A stretch of 64,000 nucleotides of DNA, taken from the NCBI GenBank assembly GCA_947489445.1, contig CANLDN010000009.1, positions 1 through 64,000 of the forward strand. Direction: 5' to 3'. Shown piece by piece: positions 18,747 to 28,235 of this stretch; position 1 is the first letter of the stretch; every line of letters begins with the position of its first letter. Both the position numbers and the translations under genes were made by a program. The stretch comes from an uncultured Paracoccaceae bacterium. GTDB taxonomy: Bacteria; Pseudomonadota; Alphaproteobacteria; Rhodobacterales; Rhodobacteraceae. The notes under the pieces were generated by a model. The model saw only the letters and a program-made list of their open reading frames with translations, ran no database searches and was not told where the DNA came from.

Positions 18747-20486
18747 ATGGTATCGCGGTTCCGGGGCACGTCCGGGACCGCAACACCTGTGATGAAGTCG
18801 CGTCGTTTCCTGCCTGTTTTGCCCATCGTGACGTTGTTCGCGATGTTGGGTCCTGTTGTGGCGGGGCTGTGGGGCACATTTTTACCGGCCTTTGGTCATC
18901 TGCCTGCCGCTGGCCTGAGCGGGCCATCGCTTGATCCGTTTCGGGACTTGTTTGATTGGGCGGGATTGCCTCGCGCAGTCATGCTATCGGTGTTCACCGG
19001 CATCATCGCCACATCGGTATCGCTGCTGATTGTGATGCTGTTTACGGCAGGATGGTCCGGCACGCGGCCTTTCCGCGTGATTGAGCGTCTTTTGTCCCCG
19101 CTTTTGTCGGTTCCACATGCCGCCGCCGCCTTTGGCTTAGCCTTTCTGATTGCCCCATCGGGCTGGATTGCCCGTATCTTTTCCCCCGGCATGACGGGCT
19201 GGGACCGCCCCCCTGATTTGTTGATCGTGCAGGACACATGGGGGCTGACGATGACAGCAGGGCTGATCGTCAAGGAAGTCCCGTTCCTGCTGCTGATCAC
19301 GCTGGCCGCATTGGGTCAGGCCGATGCCAACCGAAGTGCGACGATCGCGCAGGCCTTGGGATATGGGCGGTTGACCGGATGGCTCAAGACCGTGTTCCCG
19401 CGCGTCTATGCCCAGATCAGACCGCCGGTTTATGTGGTGCTGGCATATTCGATGTCTGTGGTGGATGTGGCCGTGATCCTGGGGCCGAATACGCCATCAT
19501 CTTTGTCGGTTCAGATTGTGAAGCTGATGTCTGATCCAGACCTGTCCATGCGGCTAGAGGGGGCGGCGGGAGCGCTTTTGCAACTGTCGCTGGTCATTGG
19601 GGCATTGGTGTTCTGGCGGATGGGCGAGGTTGTGGTCGCGGGGCTAGGCCGCCGATGGATAGTTGCAGGGCGGCGCGGGCGGGCAGACGCGGTGGTTGCC
19701 AGTGTCGCACTTGGTGCAGCCACGACCTCCGCCTCGACGATCCTGTTGGGATTGGTCGTGCTGGCCATCTGGTCGTTCGCCGGGTTCTGGGGCTTTCCCG
19801 ATGCTTTCCCCGACGCCTTTACATGGCGCAATTGGGACCGGCACGGACCCGGCGCGTTGGAGGCGCTGGGCGAAACGGCGTTGATCGCGGTTATCGTGGC
19901 GATGGTGGCGCTGATGTTGACAATCGGATGTCTGGAGGCCGAGTTCCGATATGGTTTGCGGTTCAGCAATCGTGCGGTTTGGTTGCTTTATCTGCCGCTA
20001 CTGATCCCGCAAACAGCGTTCTTGCCGGGGTTGCAGACCCTCATGCTGAACCTTGGCGCGGATGAGGGGCGTTTGCCCGTCATGCTGGCGCATCTGGTGT
20101 TCGTTTTGCCTTATGTCTTCTTGTCGCTGGCTGATCCGTTTCGCGCGTGGGATAGCCGAATGGGCACGATTGCTGCCGCGTTGCGCGCGAGCCCCGATGG
20201 TGTGTTGTGGCGGGTACGTTTGCCGATGTTGCTGCGCCCGATCCTGACGGCCTTGGCGGTTGGGCTTGCTGTATCGGTCGGGCAATATCTTCCGACATTG
20301 CTGATCGGCGGTGGCCGGGTCGAGACGCTGACGACAGAGGCGGTGGCACTGGCATCGGGTGGTGATCGTCGGGCGATTGGCGTCTATGGGTTGATGCAGA
20401 CAGGGGCTGCGCTGGTGCCCTTTGCACTTGCTTTGCTGATCCCGGCGGTGGTTTGGCGCAACAGAAAGGGTTTGCGGCATGGTTAG
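18747..20486 (+). CDS. ynjC: ABC transporter permease, fused double-domain (YnjC-like)
   Basis: A 579-residue inner-membrane permease with two tandem binding-protein-dependent transport domains of about six helices each. EAA-loop-like sequences occur in both halves (ATIAQALGYGRLTGWLKTVFP at about residues 196-216 and GTIAAALRASPDGVLWRVRLP in the second half). Thiamine and iron uptake systems use similar fused permeases, and E. coli YnjC is also a double-length protein. ATG 18747 lies 4 nt after the ynjB stop with no strong ribosome site; ATG 18792 is an alternative. The 3' end overlaps ynjD by 8 nt, so the two are translationally coupled. Confidence 0.88.
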   Translation: MVSRFRGTSGTATPVMKSRRFLPVLPIVTLFAMLGPVVAGLWGTFLPAFGHLPAAGLSGPSLDPFRDLFDWAGLPRAVMLSVFTGIIATSVSLLIVMLFTAGWSGTRPFRVIERLLSPLLSVPHAAAAFGLAFLIAPSGWIARIFSPGMTGWDRPPDLLIVQDTWGLTMTAGLIVKEVPFLLLITLAALGQADANRSATIAQALGYGRLTGWLKTVFPRVYAQIRPPVYVVLAYSMSVVDVAVILGPNTPSSLSVQIVKLMSDPDLSMRLEGAAGALLQLSLVIGALVFWRMGEVVVAGLGRRWIVAGRRGRADAVVASVALGAATTSASTILLGLVVLAIWSFAGFWGFPDAFPDAFTWRNWDRHGPGALEALGETALIAVIVAMVALMLTIGCLEAEFRYGLRFSNRAVWLLYLPLLIPQTAFLPGLQTLMLNLGADEGRLPVMLAHLVFVLPYVFLSLADPFRAWDSRMGTIAAALRASPDGVLWRVRLPMLLRPILTALAVGLAVSVGQYLPTLLIGGGRVETLTTEAVALASGGDRRAIGVYGLMQTGAALVPFALALLIPAVVWRNRKGLRHG

Positions 20487-21114
20487 AGGATTGGGCCTGC
20501 ACAAGGTGTCGATCGCCAAGGGCGATCATGTCTTGCTATCGGTGGATCATACCGTGGCCTCTGGTGAGGTGCTGACGGTGATGGGCCCATCGGGTGTGGG
20601 CAAATCGACCTTGCTTGCGTTCATTACGGGCACGTTGGCCCCGGATTTCACAGCCACTGGCACGGTCTGGCTGGACGGGCAAGAGATCACCTATGCGCCG
20701 CCGCATAAACGCCGGGTGGGCATTCTGTTTCAGGATGATCTTCTCTTTCCGCATCTGTCTGTTGGGGCCAATCTTGCATTCGGCTTGCAGCCGGGTGGAA
20801 CGACATCGGAACGCCTAGCCAAGGTGGATGAAGCGCTAGAGGAGGTGGGTCTTGCAGGCTTTGCCGACCGCGACCCCGCGACCCTGTCAGGTGGTCAAAA
20901 AGCGCGCGTGGCGCTGATGCGTATGCTGTTGTCAGAGCCCTGCGCTTTGCTGCTGGACGAGCCATTTTCGCGGCTGGATGCGGCGCTGCGGGCACAGGTG
21001 CGAGACATGGTTTTTGATCGGGCCCGCGCGCGCGCGCTGCCCGTTTTGATGGTAACGCATGATGCCGATGACGCGCAGGCGGCAGGTGGGGTTATTATCA
21101 CGCTGGGGGCTTGA
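20479..21114 (+). CDS. ynjD: ABC transporter ATP-binding protein (YnjD-like)
   Basis: A 211-residue ATPase with Walker A GPSGVGKST, Q-loop GILFQDDLLFPHLSV, signature LSGGQKARVAL, Walker B ALLLDEPFSRLD and switch His in VTHDADDA. It is short, like E. coli YnjD, with no C-terminal regulatory domain. It overlaps the permease gene by 8 nt and completes the ynjF-B-C-D operon. No clear terminator is seen downstream before the convergent gene. Confidence 0.92.
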   Translation: MVRGLGLHKVSIAKGDHVLLSVDHTVASGEVLTVMGPSGVGKSTLLAFITGTLAPDFTATGTVWLDGQEITYAPPHKRRVGILFQDDLLFPHLSVGANLAFGLQPGGTTSERLAKVDEALEEVGLAGFADRDPATLSGGQKARVALMRMLLSEPCALLLDEPFSRLDAALRAQVRDMVFDRARARALPVLMVTHDADDAQAAGGVIITLGA

Positions 21115-21197
21115 GTGGATATCTGCAGTATGGTCTTTGCTGCCGTTCGCGACAGCCGATTTAATGTCTGCTTACCGGAAATGATATATTGGAACGT

Positions 21198-22160
21198 TCA
21201 TGCAGATTTCTTGACCAGCGCGTTGAAAAACGCGGCCTCCAACGGGCCTTCAAGAGAAGGGGCCGAAAGTCTGTCTTTGGTAGGACCCGCAAACTCAGGT
21301 TGAAGCATAATCACGTGGACCAAACTTACCAAAGGGACCCACCCGGCCCTCTTTACAGCACGATCCAATGCAATCTGATGCGATCCGCCAAGTTGGGTAA
21401 GGCTGCCATTCACCCAGCTTTGCGAGACGAGCGGTGTGGAGCCAGAACCAGCAAGCGCCAGATCGATCAGGAAGTCTGAGTGTTCTTCCCGATGCCACAA
21501 AAAGGGTTGTGCCTCACCCTGGCAAAGGCATTTTGCAAGACTCATAAGCCCGTGTCGTTCTAAGAACCTTGAACCATTGAATAAAATTTCGAATCCTGGG
21601 AACAGATGCGACTTTTCATGGAGGATTGAGTGGAGAGCCGCGGGATCAGGCGGGCACTGGAAGATCTCTTCATCCAAGCGCAGAACTATTCGAGTACCGC
21701 TACTTCCTTTATCTTCAACTTCCGTCGCTTTCCCTCGCGGAATGCCCATTTCGTAAGCATGCGACCATGCATACATTCCGTCACGCGAGACAACCTTGAA
21801 TTCGGAACACAGAGCATTGACGACCGCCAATCCAACACCGTTGAACACGAGATGCACATGTGGTGCGTGCCCATGTGCCGTAGCTCCAAAATGCGCGTTC
21901 TCCAGACTATACTCCGCTTGTGAAACAGCGCCATGATCAGATTGCGCACGGAAAGATAGTCCTGGTCCATCATCGGAAATGGTTAGATTGAAACCTTCGA
22001 GCGTGATCTCGCAACGCGTCGCACTGCCAGCCAGGAATTGATCAAGTACGTTTGCGACCAACTCAAACACCACATGATTTCCCCCACTCGCATTGTCTAC
22101 GTCCCCGATATACATACCGGGCCGCTTCCTTACGGCTTCTCGAAATGTCATTGTATCCAT
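21198..22160 (-). CDS. Solitary GyrB/ParE-type ATPase-transducer protein
   Basis: A 320-residue protein that matches only the ATPase half of DNA gyrase B. It opens with VRKRPGMYIGD. The Bergerat-fold residues are kept: Glu33 and Asn37 in FELVANVLD, Asp63 to Gly67 in SDDGPG, and the ATP-lid end NGVGLAVVNAL. Near the C terminus the transducer loop reads PTKDRL, with Lys295 at the place of the QTK lysine of GyrB. The sequence ends about 25 residues later, so TOPRIM and the C-terminal domain are absent. ATG 22160 has AGGA 8 nt upstream. The gene is AT-richer than the flanking operons, which suggests transfer. No gyrA-like partner is in view. A role in modifying gyrase, or in defence, is open. Confidence 0.82.
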   Translation of the reverse strand: MDTMTFREAVRKRPGMYIGDVDNASGGNHVVFELVANVLDQFLAGSATRCEITLEGFNLTISDDGPGLSFRAQSDHGAVSQAEYSLENAHFGATAHGHAPHVHLVFNGVGLAVVNALCSEFKVVSRDGMYAWSHAYEMGIPRGKATEVEDKGSSGTRIVLRLDEEIFQCPPDPAALHSILHEKSHLFPGFEILFNGSRFLERHGLMSLAKCLCQGEAQPFLWHREEHSDFLIDLALAGSGSTPLVSQSWVNGSLTQLGGSHQIALDRAVKRAGWVPLVSLVHVIMLQPEFAGPTKDRLSAPSLEGPLEAAFFNALVKKSA

Positions 22161-22324
22161 CAATTCGTCCTGACTAAGCGCGTCGGCAGGATACCTGAAA
22201 ACGTCGCTCTCCCACGCCCAATTCAGTTCTTTCGGATGAAGCTAGGACAGTCCAATCGTTAAGGGCAGCTATTCATATAGGGCGCAGTATTTGTCAAAAT
22301 GGGCTCATTGCCGACACTCACCTG

Positions 22325-22358
22325 AAAAAACCCCCGCCTGACTGCTCAGACGGGGGTT
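22325..22358 (-). terminator. Rho-independent terminator of rpsU
   Basis: Read on the minus strand, a GC-rich hairpin (CCCCCG...CGGGGG arms with TCTGA/TCAGG inner pairing) is followed directly by six T. It begins about 26 nt after the rpsU stop and separates rpsU from the GyrB-like gene. Confidence 0.9.
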
Positions 22359-22383
22359 CCTAGATCATCACGTCGGGATTGCC

Positions 22384-22590
22384 TTACAGCAAACCTTCGC
22401 GCTGGAGCTTCTTACGCGCCAGTTTACGCTGACGGCGAATGGCCTCGGCCTTCTCGCGCGCCTTGCGGACGGACGGTTTTTCGAAATGCTGCTTGAGCTT
22501 CATTTCACGAAAAACGCCCTCACGCTGGAGCTTTTTCTTCAGAGCACGCAACGCCTGATCGACGTTGTTATCACGAACACTAACCTGCAT
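22384..22590 (-). CDS. rpsU: 30S ribosomal protein S21
   Basis: A 68-residue basic protein beginning [20 protein letters not shown] and ending with a long Arg/Lys helix, the full S21 pattern. S21 is a small-subunit protein that helps base-pairing with the Shine-Dalgarno. The start has AGGTGGTG about 9 nt upstream. A strong terminator follows. It is transcribed divergently from the COQ9 gene, an arrangement common in Rhodobacteraceae. Confidence 0.97.
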   Translation of the reverse strand: MQVSVRDNNVDQALRALKKKLQREGVFREMKLKQHFEKPSVRKAREKAEAIRRQRKLARKKLQREGLL

Positions 22591-22695
22591 GTGGTTTTCA
22601 CCACCTCTCTAAGTTGGATTTGCAAAAATTGCAGGAAGTGGGCACATAGCAATAGCGCACTAGTTTGTCTAGTACCCTCAGCAGGAGCCAGGCCC

Positions 22696-23394
22696 ATGAT
22701 GAATGCCCCCATCGACCCCGCCAAGAACAAGCTGCTTGATGCGATCCTGCGACATGTCGCGTTTGACGGCTGGGCCCCGTCGGCCTTCAACGCCGCCGTG
22801 ACCGAGGTTGGGATTGATCCGGCGCACGCAAAAACGCTGTGCCCGCGCGGCGCCGTTGATTTGGCGATTGCCTATCATGAACAGGGCGATGCGGCGATGG
22901 TGGCTGCATTGAAAACGGCTGAACTGTCCGACATGCGTTTCCGGGACAAGGTGGCCCATGCCATCCGTCTGCGGATCAACGCGATTGATGACAAAGAGGC
23001 CGTGCGCCGTGGCACCGCCCTGTTTGCCCTGCCCCATATGGCACCCGAAGGATCCAAGCTGGTTTGGCAAACCGCCGATCATATATGGGAGGCGTTAGGC
23101 GACAAATCCCGCGATATCAACTGGTATACCAAACGGCTGACGCTGTCGGGGGTCTATGCTTCCGTTGTGCTGTATTGGCTGGGTGATGACAGTCTTGATG
23201 CGCAGGCAACGGATGCTTTCATTGATCGGCGTATCGATGATGTGATGCAGTTTGAAAAGGTAAAGGCGCAGGTGCGCGACAACGCATTGCTCAAACCAAT
23301 CACGGGACCATTGGGGCGTATGTTGTCGTCCGTCAAGGCACCCACCCGTATCCCTCAGGTCGATTTGCCCGGCGTCTGGCGGGATCCAAACTAG
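22696..23394 (+). CDS. COQ9 family protein (ubiquinone biosynthesis)
   Basis: A 232-residue protein. COQ9 family members bind lipid and assist COQ7-type hydroxylation in ubiquinone synthesis. The N-terminal part has a TetR-like helical fold (LLDAILRHVAFDGWAPSAFNAAVTEVG) and the core carries the family's W...A..IW..LGD..D.N.Y.KR.TL..VY pattern (residues about 117-155). CAGGAG lies 8 nt before ATG 22696; the open frame upstream to 22486 overlaps the divergent rpsU and is not used. Expected at the cytoplasmic face of the inner membrane. Confidence 0.92.
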   Translation: MMNAPIDPAKNKLLDAILRHVAFDGWAPSAFNAAVTEVGIDPAHAKTLCPRGAVDLAIAYHEQGDAAMVAALKTAELSDMRFRDKVAHAIRLRINAIDDKEAVRRGTALFALPHMAPEGSKLVWQTADHIWEALGDKSRDINWYTKRLTLSGVYASVVLYWLGDDSLDAQATDAFIDRRIDDVMQFEKVKAQVRDNALLKPITGPLGRMLSSVKAPTRIPQVDLPGVWRDPN

Positions 23395-23463
23395 GCTGCG
23401 CGGATCACAACAAATTGTCAAAGCTGCTGTCATGTTTCATAGGTAAGTCGGCTATCAGGGGGC

Positions 23464-24441
23464 ATGAACATGCAGGCGATTGAGATCACGAAACCCGGCG
23501 GGCCAGAGGTGCTGGCGTTGACGGAACGACCAATGCCGGAACCCGCCCATGATCAGGTGGTGATCAAGGTGGCCTATGCCGGTGTCAACCGCCCCGATGC
23601 GCTGCAACGGGCCGGTCTTTACAATCCGCCGCCCGGTGCCAGTGATCTGCCAGGATTGGAAGCGGCGGGTGAAGTCACTGCTGTCGGCGCGGGCGTGACA
23701 TGGCCCAAGATTGGCGATCAGGTGTGCGCCCTGTTGCCGGGCGGCGGTTACGCGGAATATGTCGCAACCCCCGCCGCCCACTGTCTGCCCGTCCCGGATG
23801 GCCTTGATCTGAAACAAGCCGCGTGCCTGCCAGAGACGTTCTTCACCGTCTGGTCCAACGTCTTCATGCGTGGGGGCTTGCATGCGGGTGAACGATTTTT
23901 GGTCCATGGCGGCAGTTCTGGCATCGGCACAACGGCGATCCAACTGGCCAAGGTCAAGGGTGCGCGGGTTTTCGTAACCGCTGGATCGGATGAGAAATGC
24001 GCGGCATGTGTCGCTTTGGGGGCCGAGCAGGCGATCAACTACCGAAACGACGATTTTGTTGAAAAAATGCAAGCGGTGGGTGGGGCTGATTTGATCCTCG
24101 ATATGGTCGGCGGTCCATATATACAGCGAAACCTGCAAGCACTGGCTGATGACGGCAGATTGGTGCAGATCGCATTTCTGCAAGGGCCAAAGGTGGAATT
24201 GAACCTCGTGCAGATGATGACACGGCGGTTGACGCTGACCGGATCGACCCTGCGGCCACAATCGGATCTTGCCAAGGCGCGCATCGCAGATCAACTGCGC
24301 GAACATGTCTGGCCCCTGCTGAATGCGGGCAGGATCGCACCTGTGATGGATCAGGAATTCACGCTGACCAATGCGGCAGCCGCACATGCACGCATGGAAA
24401 GCAGCGCCCATATCGGTAAGATTGTGTTGAAGATCAGCTAG
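23464..24441 (+). CDS. NAD(P)H quinone oxidoreductase, PIG3/QOR type
   Basis: A 325-residue medium-chain dehydrogenase/reductase without the zinc ligands of alcohol dehydrogenases. The N-terminal GroES-like domain has AGVNRPDALQRAGLYNPPPGAS and the Rossmann motif is VHGGSSGIGTTAIQLAK at about residue 146. It follows the PIG3-like quinone oxidoreductase pattern from start to end. Four bases separate it from the downstream NUDIX gene, so the two are probably cotranscribed. It likely reduces quinones with NADPH, but the physiological substrate is not known. Confidence 0.9.
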   Translation: MNMQAIEITKPGGPEVLALTERPMPEPAHDQVVIKVAYAGVNRPDALQRAGLYNPPPGASDLPGLEAAGEVTAVGAGVTWPKIGDQVCALLPGGGYAEYVATPAAHCLPVPDGLDLKQAACLPETFFTVWSNVFMRGGLHAGERFLVHGGSSGIGTTAIQLAKVKGARVFVTAGSDEKCAACVALGAEQAINYRNDDFVEKMQAVGGADLILDMVGGPYIQRNLQALADDGRLVQIAFLQGPKVELNLVQMMTRRLTLTGSTLRPQSDLAKARIADQLREHVWPLLNAGRIAPVMDQEFTLTNAAAAHARMESSAHIGKIVLKIS

Positions 24442-24444
24442 GCC

Positions 24445-24906
24445 GTGGCAGAGATACCAATCAGATCATTTTCAATCGCGCTTGTCGCCCTGCGCGAGGT
24501 GGACGACAGTGCAGAAGTTTTGCTTTTGCGCCGCAATCATACTTTGGTTGGCGAATGGTGCCAAATCGCGGGCGCTATCGAAGAGGACGAAACCGCGTGG
24601 CAGGCGGCCCTGCGCGAGTTGAAGGAAGAAACCGACCTGACGCCCACCCGGTTCTATTCCGGCGATATCTGCGAACAATTCTACGAGGCGGACCGCGACG
24701 CCATCACGATTGCACCGGTCTTTGTGGCCTTCGTTGACTATGCCGCCAACGTGGTGCTGAACCCCGAACACAGCGAATTTTGCTGGGTCAGCCTGGATTG
24801 GGCAGAAGATATGGTGCCATTTGGCGGTCAACGTCGGGTGCTGCGTCACATCAAGCAGGAATTCGTGCTGCGCGACCCCAGCCCGCATTTGCAGATTAAG
24901 ATTTAA
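24445..24906 (+). CDS. NUDIX hydrolase
   Basis: A 153-residue protein with the Nudix box from Gly43 (GAIEEDE...) to RELKEETDL. The usual final Gly is replaced by Thr, while all catalytic glutamates are kept. It would hydrolyse a nucleoside diphosphate derivative; the substrate is unknown. The start is GTG 24445, four bases after the oxidoreductase stop, with no strong ribosome site, which fits coupling. Its 3' end overlaps the convergent rnhA by 11 nt. Confidence 0.85.
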   Translation: MAEIPIRSFSIALVALREVDDSAEVLLLRRNHTLVGEWCQIAGAIEEDETAWQAALRELKEETDLTPTRFYSGDICEQFYEADRDAITIAPVFVAFVDYAANVVLNPEHSEFCWVSLDWAEDMVPFGGQRRVLRHIKQEFVLRDPSPHLQIKI

Positions 24907-25348
24907 AAGGGGCCATGCCAGCGCGGGCCAATTCATCGGCGCGTTCGTTTTCCGGGTGACCTGCATGGCCTTTGACCCATTCCCACGTTACGTTGTGACG
25001 GGCCACAGCCGCGTCAAGCCTGCGCCAGAGGTCTTCGTTCTTCACCGGCTTTTTCGCAGCCGTCTTCCAGCCACGTTTTTTCCAACCATGAATCCACGAT
25101 GTGATCCCGTCTTTGACATAAGAGCTATCAGTGACAATTGTCAGCGATGTGTCGCGATCCAGTGTTTCCAGCGCCGTGATTGCAGCCAGCAGTTCCATCC
25201 GGTTATTGGTCGTATCCGCTTCGCCGCCCTTTAGTGCGCGTTCCTTGATCACGCGGTCCCCGTCGCGGGCGATCAGAAGCGCACCCCATCCACCGGGGCC
25301 GGGATTGCCGGAACAGGCACCATCTGTGTAAGCGTAAAGCTCAGGCAT
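24896..25348 (-). CDS. rnhA: Ribonuclease HI
   Basis: A 150-residue RNase HI that cuts RNA in RNA:DNA hybrids. All catalytic residues are present: Asp9 in [11 protein letters not shown], Glu52 in NRMELLA, Asp74 in VTDSSYV, His128 in VKGHAGH and Asp138 in ERADELAR. Length is that of the E. coli enzyme. Its start overlaps the end of the upstream methyltransferase gene by 8 nt, so it is part of a minus-strand operon with DUF3429 and the methyltransferase. Confidence 0.97.
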   Translation of the reverse strand: MPELYAYTDGACSGNPGPGGWGALLIARDGDRVIKERALKGGEADTTNNRMELLAAITALETLDRDTSLTIVTDSSYVKDGITSWIHGWKKRGWKTAAKKPVKNEDLWRRLDAAVARHNVTWEWVKGHAGHPENERADELARAGMAPFKS

Positions 25349-25937
25349 GCTTGCACCCTCGCATCAAAACGAACGGATCCATTGTGCCTGCCATCCCTTT
25401 TTCTTTTCCTTCTTTGGTGAAGGTGACGTCAAATCCCGCATCGCTCAGCAGATTGCTCAATTCGTTTACGGTCACATAGGTATACAGGCGGTCGATCGCA
25501 TCGCGGTCCGTGCCCACACCGGTTTTCATACCCACATGGATGATCCCGGCTGGCCTAAGTGCGCGGTGAAGTGCCGCAAAATGAAGGGGCAGGGTATCGC
25601 GCGGCGCGTGCAGCAGGCTGAAATTGGCCCAGACCCCATCATAAATCGCCACGCCGTCGATATCGTCAAAAGTCGCGAGGCGCGCATTAATATCATAGGT
25701 GTTGTTGGCCTGATCGATCATACCTTGGGATGCATCGACCGGGTAGGGGACCAGCCCGGCATTGCGCATATGGGCAGATGCGGTCGCGGGGCCGCAGCCC
25801 AGATCAAGCACCTTGGCCCCACGCGGCATCAGATCAATGAATGCTTGCAAAGATGCATCCGGTGCGTCGGTACCCACCAGTTGCGCGTAATCGGCGGCCT
25901 TTGCATCATAGGTGGCGATGGTTTTGCGGTCTGTCAT
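25341..25937 (-). CDS. Class I SAM-dependent methyltransferase
   Basis: A 198-residue methyltransferase with motif [16 protein letters not shown], acidic YPVDAS for the ribose-binding position, and [16 protein letters not shown] as motif IV. The start at ATG 25937 overlaps the stop of the DUF3429 gene by one base (TAATG), so it is coupled. The longer frame up to 26003 is an overlap artefact. Its substrate is unknown. The three genes DUF3429, methyltransferase and rnhA form a compact operon. Confidence 0.88.
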   Translation of the reverse strand: MTDRKTIATYDAKAADYAQLVGTDAPDASLQAFIDLMPRGAKVLDLGCGPATASAHMRNAGLVPYPVDASQGMIDQANNTYDINARLATFDDIDGVAIYDGVWANFSLLHAPRDTLPLHFAALHRALRPAGIIHVGMKTGVGTDRDAIDRLYTYVTVNELSNLLSDAGFDVTFTKEGKEKGMAGTMDPFVLMRGCKHA

Positions 25938-26386
25938 TAAAACACCAATGGCAACAAGGACAGGACAACAATCACCGTCAGCAGCACCCGAAGATGCATC
26001 CACCAGGGCGGAGCCAGTTCAAGCCGCCAAAAATGCCAATCCAGCAACAGCAGGGCAAGAAACCCGACAATCAGGTTCATCGCCGCTGTCACCGGCCCGC
26101 CGCCTGTCATGAAAAACGCCCAAAGCGCCGGGATGACCGACAGGATGTAACCCGCCGTTGCGGTTCGGCCTGTGGCTTGGGCCGCAAACCCCCACAGCAC
26201 ACCAGACATGAACGATAGAATGATCGCACCATAGAACAGCTGCACATAAGGACCGACGAACCGGCCGCCCAATGTCATCTGGCCCCAAAGCCCAAGATCA
26301 GGGTGCAGAACAGTCAGTGCACCCCAAAGAAATGGGATCAGACCAGCAAGGCCAAGCAGCAAAGCAGAGCGGGGGATAGCGTTCAT
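25937..26386 (-). CDS. DUF3429 family membrane protein
   Basis: A 149-residue protein with about five hydrophobic segments. The order GLIPFLWG, then YVQLFYGAIILSFMSGVLWG, then a final LLDWHFWRLELAPPWWMHLRV segment is the DUF3429 pattern. Function is unknown. It is the first gene of the operon with the downstream methyltransferase, and its stop overlaps that start. Confidence 0.88.
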   Translation of the reverse strand: MNAIPRSALLLGLAGLIPFLWGALTVLHPDLGLWGQMTLGGRFVGPYVQLFYGAIILSFMSGVLWGFAAQATGRTATAGYILSVIPALWAFFMTGGGPVTAAMNLIVGFLALLLLDWHFWRLELAPPWWMHLRVLLTVIVVLSLLPLVF

Positions 26387-26463
26387 GTGATATCTGCGAT
26401 CAATTGTGGCGTTTTCGTCCGTCTAAACTCATTAGATGTCCACAGCAAATGGGACCTGATGCG

Positions 26464-27078
26464 TTATGCCTTCTCAAAGGCCAGTCGCAAACCAAGACCT
26501 GCAAAGATGGCGGCGAAGGACCGGTTCAGCCAGCGCATCACCGATTTGCTTTGTAGTAGCCAGTCACGGGCAAAGGCGGCAAAAACGCCATAAAGCAGGA
26601 AGATGACAAAGGTCAGGGCCATGAACACAGCGCCCAGCAGGATCATCTCGGCAGTCACGGTGGCCGGGTTCCCGGACAGAAACGGAGGCAACAGCGCCAG
26701 AAAGAAAATCGACAGTTTCGGGTTCAGGATATTGATCAGCGCGCCGCGTATGGCGATCTTCACCGCCGGTTGCGCGACGGCGTCACCGCGCACCGCAAGG
26801 GCTCCGTCCGACTTCAGCGCCTGCCACGCCAGATAAAGCAGATAGGCCACGCCTGCGAATTTGACGATCTGGAACAGCACCGCGCTGGTATGCAGCAACG
26901 CCGCCAGTCCCAATGTGGCCGCGGCCAAGTGCGGTACAATCCCGAGGGTGCAACCAACAGCGGCCGCAATCGCAGCGCGGCGTCCCTGACCCAATCCAAG
27001 GGCAAGGGTATAAATCACCCCGGTGCCGGGGGCGATGCAGACGACAATCGCCGTGAGTATGAATTGCAAGCTGATCAT
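26464..27078 (-). CDS. LysE/RhtB family exporter
   Basis: A 204-residue membrane protein with six hydrophobic segments. It starts FILTAIVVCIAPGTGVIYTLALGLGQGRR and has the family's NPKLSIFFLALLPPF motif in the middle. LysE/RhtB proteins export amino acids or related compounds; the substrate cannot be told. The usual PGP of the first segment is PGT here. A second, distant family member is encoded at 34746. Confidence 0.92.
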   Translation of the reverse strand: MISLQFILTAIVVCIAPGTGVIYTLALGLGQGRRAAIAAAVGCTLGIVPHLAAATLGLAALLHTSAVLFQIVKFAGVAYLLYLAWQALKSDGALAVRGDAVAQPAVKIAIRGALINILNPKLSIFFLALLPPFLSGNPATVTAEMILLGAVFMALTFVIFLLYGVFAAFARDWLLQSKSVMRWLNRSFAAIFAGLGLRLAFEKA

Positions 27079-27115
27079 CTTTCAAACTCCATCTGCAGGC
27101 TTGGCCATTTTGGCC

Positions 27116-28066
27116 CTATGCGGGTTCCCGCAGAACACGTGGCACTTTGAATTCGACATTTTCCTCGGCTGTGACCACTTGTTCAATCGTCACATCGAAA
27201 CGGTCCCGAAATGCATTGATCACCTCGTTGATCAGCACCTCAGGGGCTGATGCCCCGGCAGTGATGCCCATGGATGTGATCCCATCAAGCGCGCGCCAAT
27301 CGATATCGGTCGCCCGCTGCACAAGTTGCGCATAGTTGCAGCCAGCGCGCGCCCCAACCTCGACCAGCCGTTTGGAATTTGATGAATTTGGCGCGCCCAC
27401 AACCAGCATCGCATCGCATTTCGGGGCCATGGTCTTGACCGCCTCTTGCCGGTTGGTGGTGGCATAGCAGATGTCTTCCTTATGTGGGCCGACGATAGCG
27501 GGAAAGCGGGCTTGCAAGGCCGCGACGATATCAGCCGTATCATCGACCGACAGGGTTGTCTGGGTGACAAAGGCCAGTTTGGCAGGGTCACGAACCTGAA
27601 CAGCGGCAACGTCATCGACAGTTTCAACCAACAGCACCTCGCCTGCGGGCAGCTGGCCCATTGTGCCGACAGTTTCGGGATGGCCCGCATGGCCGATCAT
27701 GATCATCTGCAATCCGTTGTCCGCGTGGCGCTGCGCCTCGATATGGACCTTGCTGACAAGGGGACAGGTGGCGTCGACATAAATCATCTCGCGGGCCTGG
27801 GCTGCGGCAGGAACGGATTTGGGGACACCATGTGCGGAAAAGATGACGGGGCGATCTGTGGGGCATTCGTCAAGCTCTTCGACGAAAACGGCGCCTTTGT
27901 CTTTCAGGTCATCCACAACGTATTTGTTGTGCACGATCTCGTGGCGGACAAAAACGGGTGCGCCCCATTTTTCCAACGCCATTTCAACGATCTTGATGGC
28001 GCGGTCAACGCCTGCGCAAAACCCACGGGGGGCGGCAAGATAAAGGGTAAGAGGTGGCTTGATCAT
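27116..28066 (-). CDS. ispH: 4-hydroxy-3-methylbut-2-enyl diphosphate reductase
   Basis: A 316-residue enzyme, the exact length of E. coli IspH. It performs the last step of the MEP pathway, making IPP and DMAPP with a [4Fe-4S] cluster. The three cluster cysteines sit in RGFCAGV (Cys17), [11 protein letters not shown] and ARAGCNYAQ, and the substrate-binding SSNSKRLVE is present. Start: GGAGG lies 5 nt before ATG 28066; an ATG directly before it at 28069 is too close to the ribosome site. Confidence 0.97.
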   Translation of the reverse strand: MIKPPLTLYLAAPRGFCAGVDRAIKIVEMALEKWGAPVFVRHEIVHNKYVVDDLKDKGAVFVEELDECPTDRPVIFSAHGVPKSVPAAAQAREMIYVDATCPLVSKVHIEAQRHADNGLQMIMIGHAGHPETVGTMGQLPAGEVLLVETVDDVAAVQVRDPAKLAFVTQTTLSVDDTADIVAALQARFPAIVGPHKEDICYATTNRQEAVKTMAPKCDAMLVVGAPNSSNSKRLVEVGARAGCNYAQLVQRATDIDWRALDGITSMGITAGASAPEVLINEVINAFRDRFDVTIEQVVTAEENVEFKVPRVLREPA

Positions 28067-28235
28067 CATTTCCTCCGGCATTGTCCCAGAGGTAAGCGGT
28101 TGATGGGGCAAGGTCCAGCGTCAGATGGTGTGACGAAATGGAGCGCGCTATCGCGCGCATGACATGTTTTTGGCCGCATCATGCCGTGCTGTGGCGGTCA
28201 GGCAATCACCGGGGACCACCTGACGCAAACTTTGA

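Noticed and set aside
23455..24411. 318-codon minus-strand frame over the quinone reductase gene
   Set aside because: Mirror frame of a clear MDR gene; no motif of its own.
28138..28165. GCGCGC...GCGCGC palindrome between the NYN and ispH genes as a terminator
   Set aside because: Short alternating GC arms and no T-tract on either strand.
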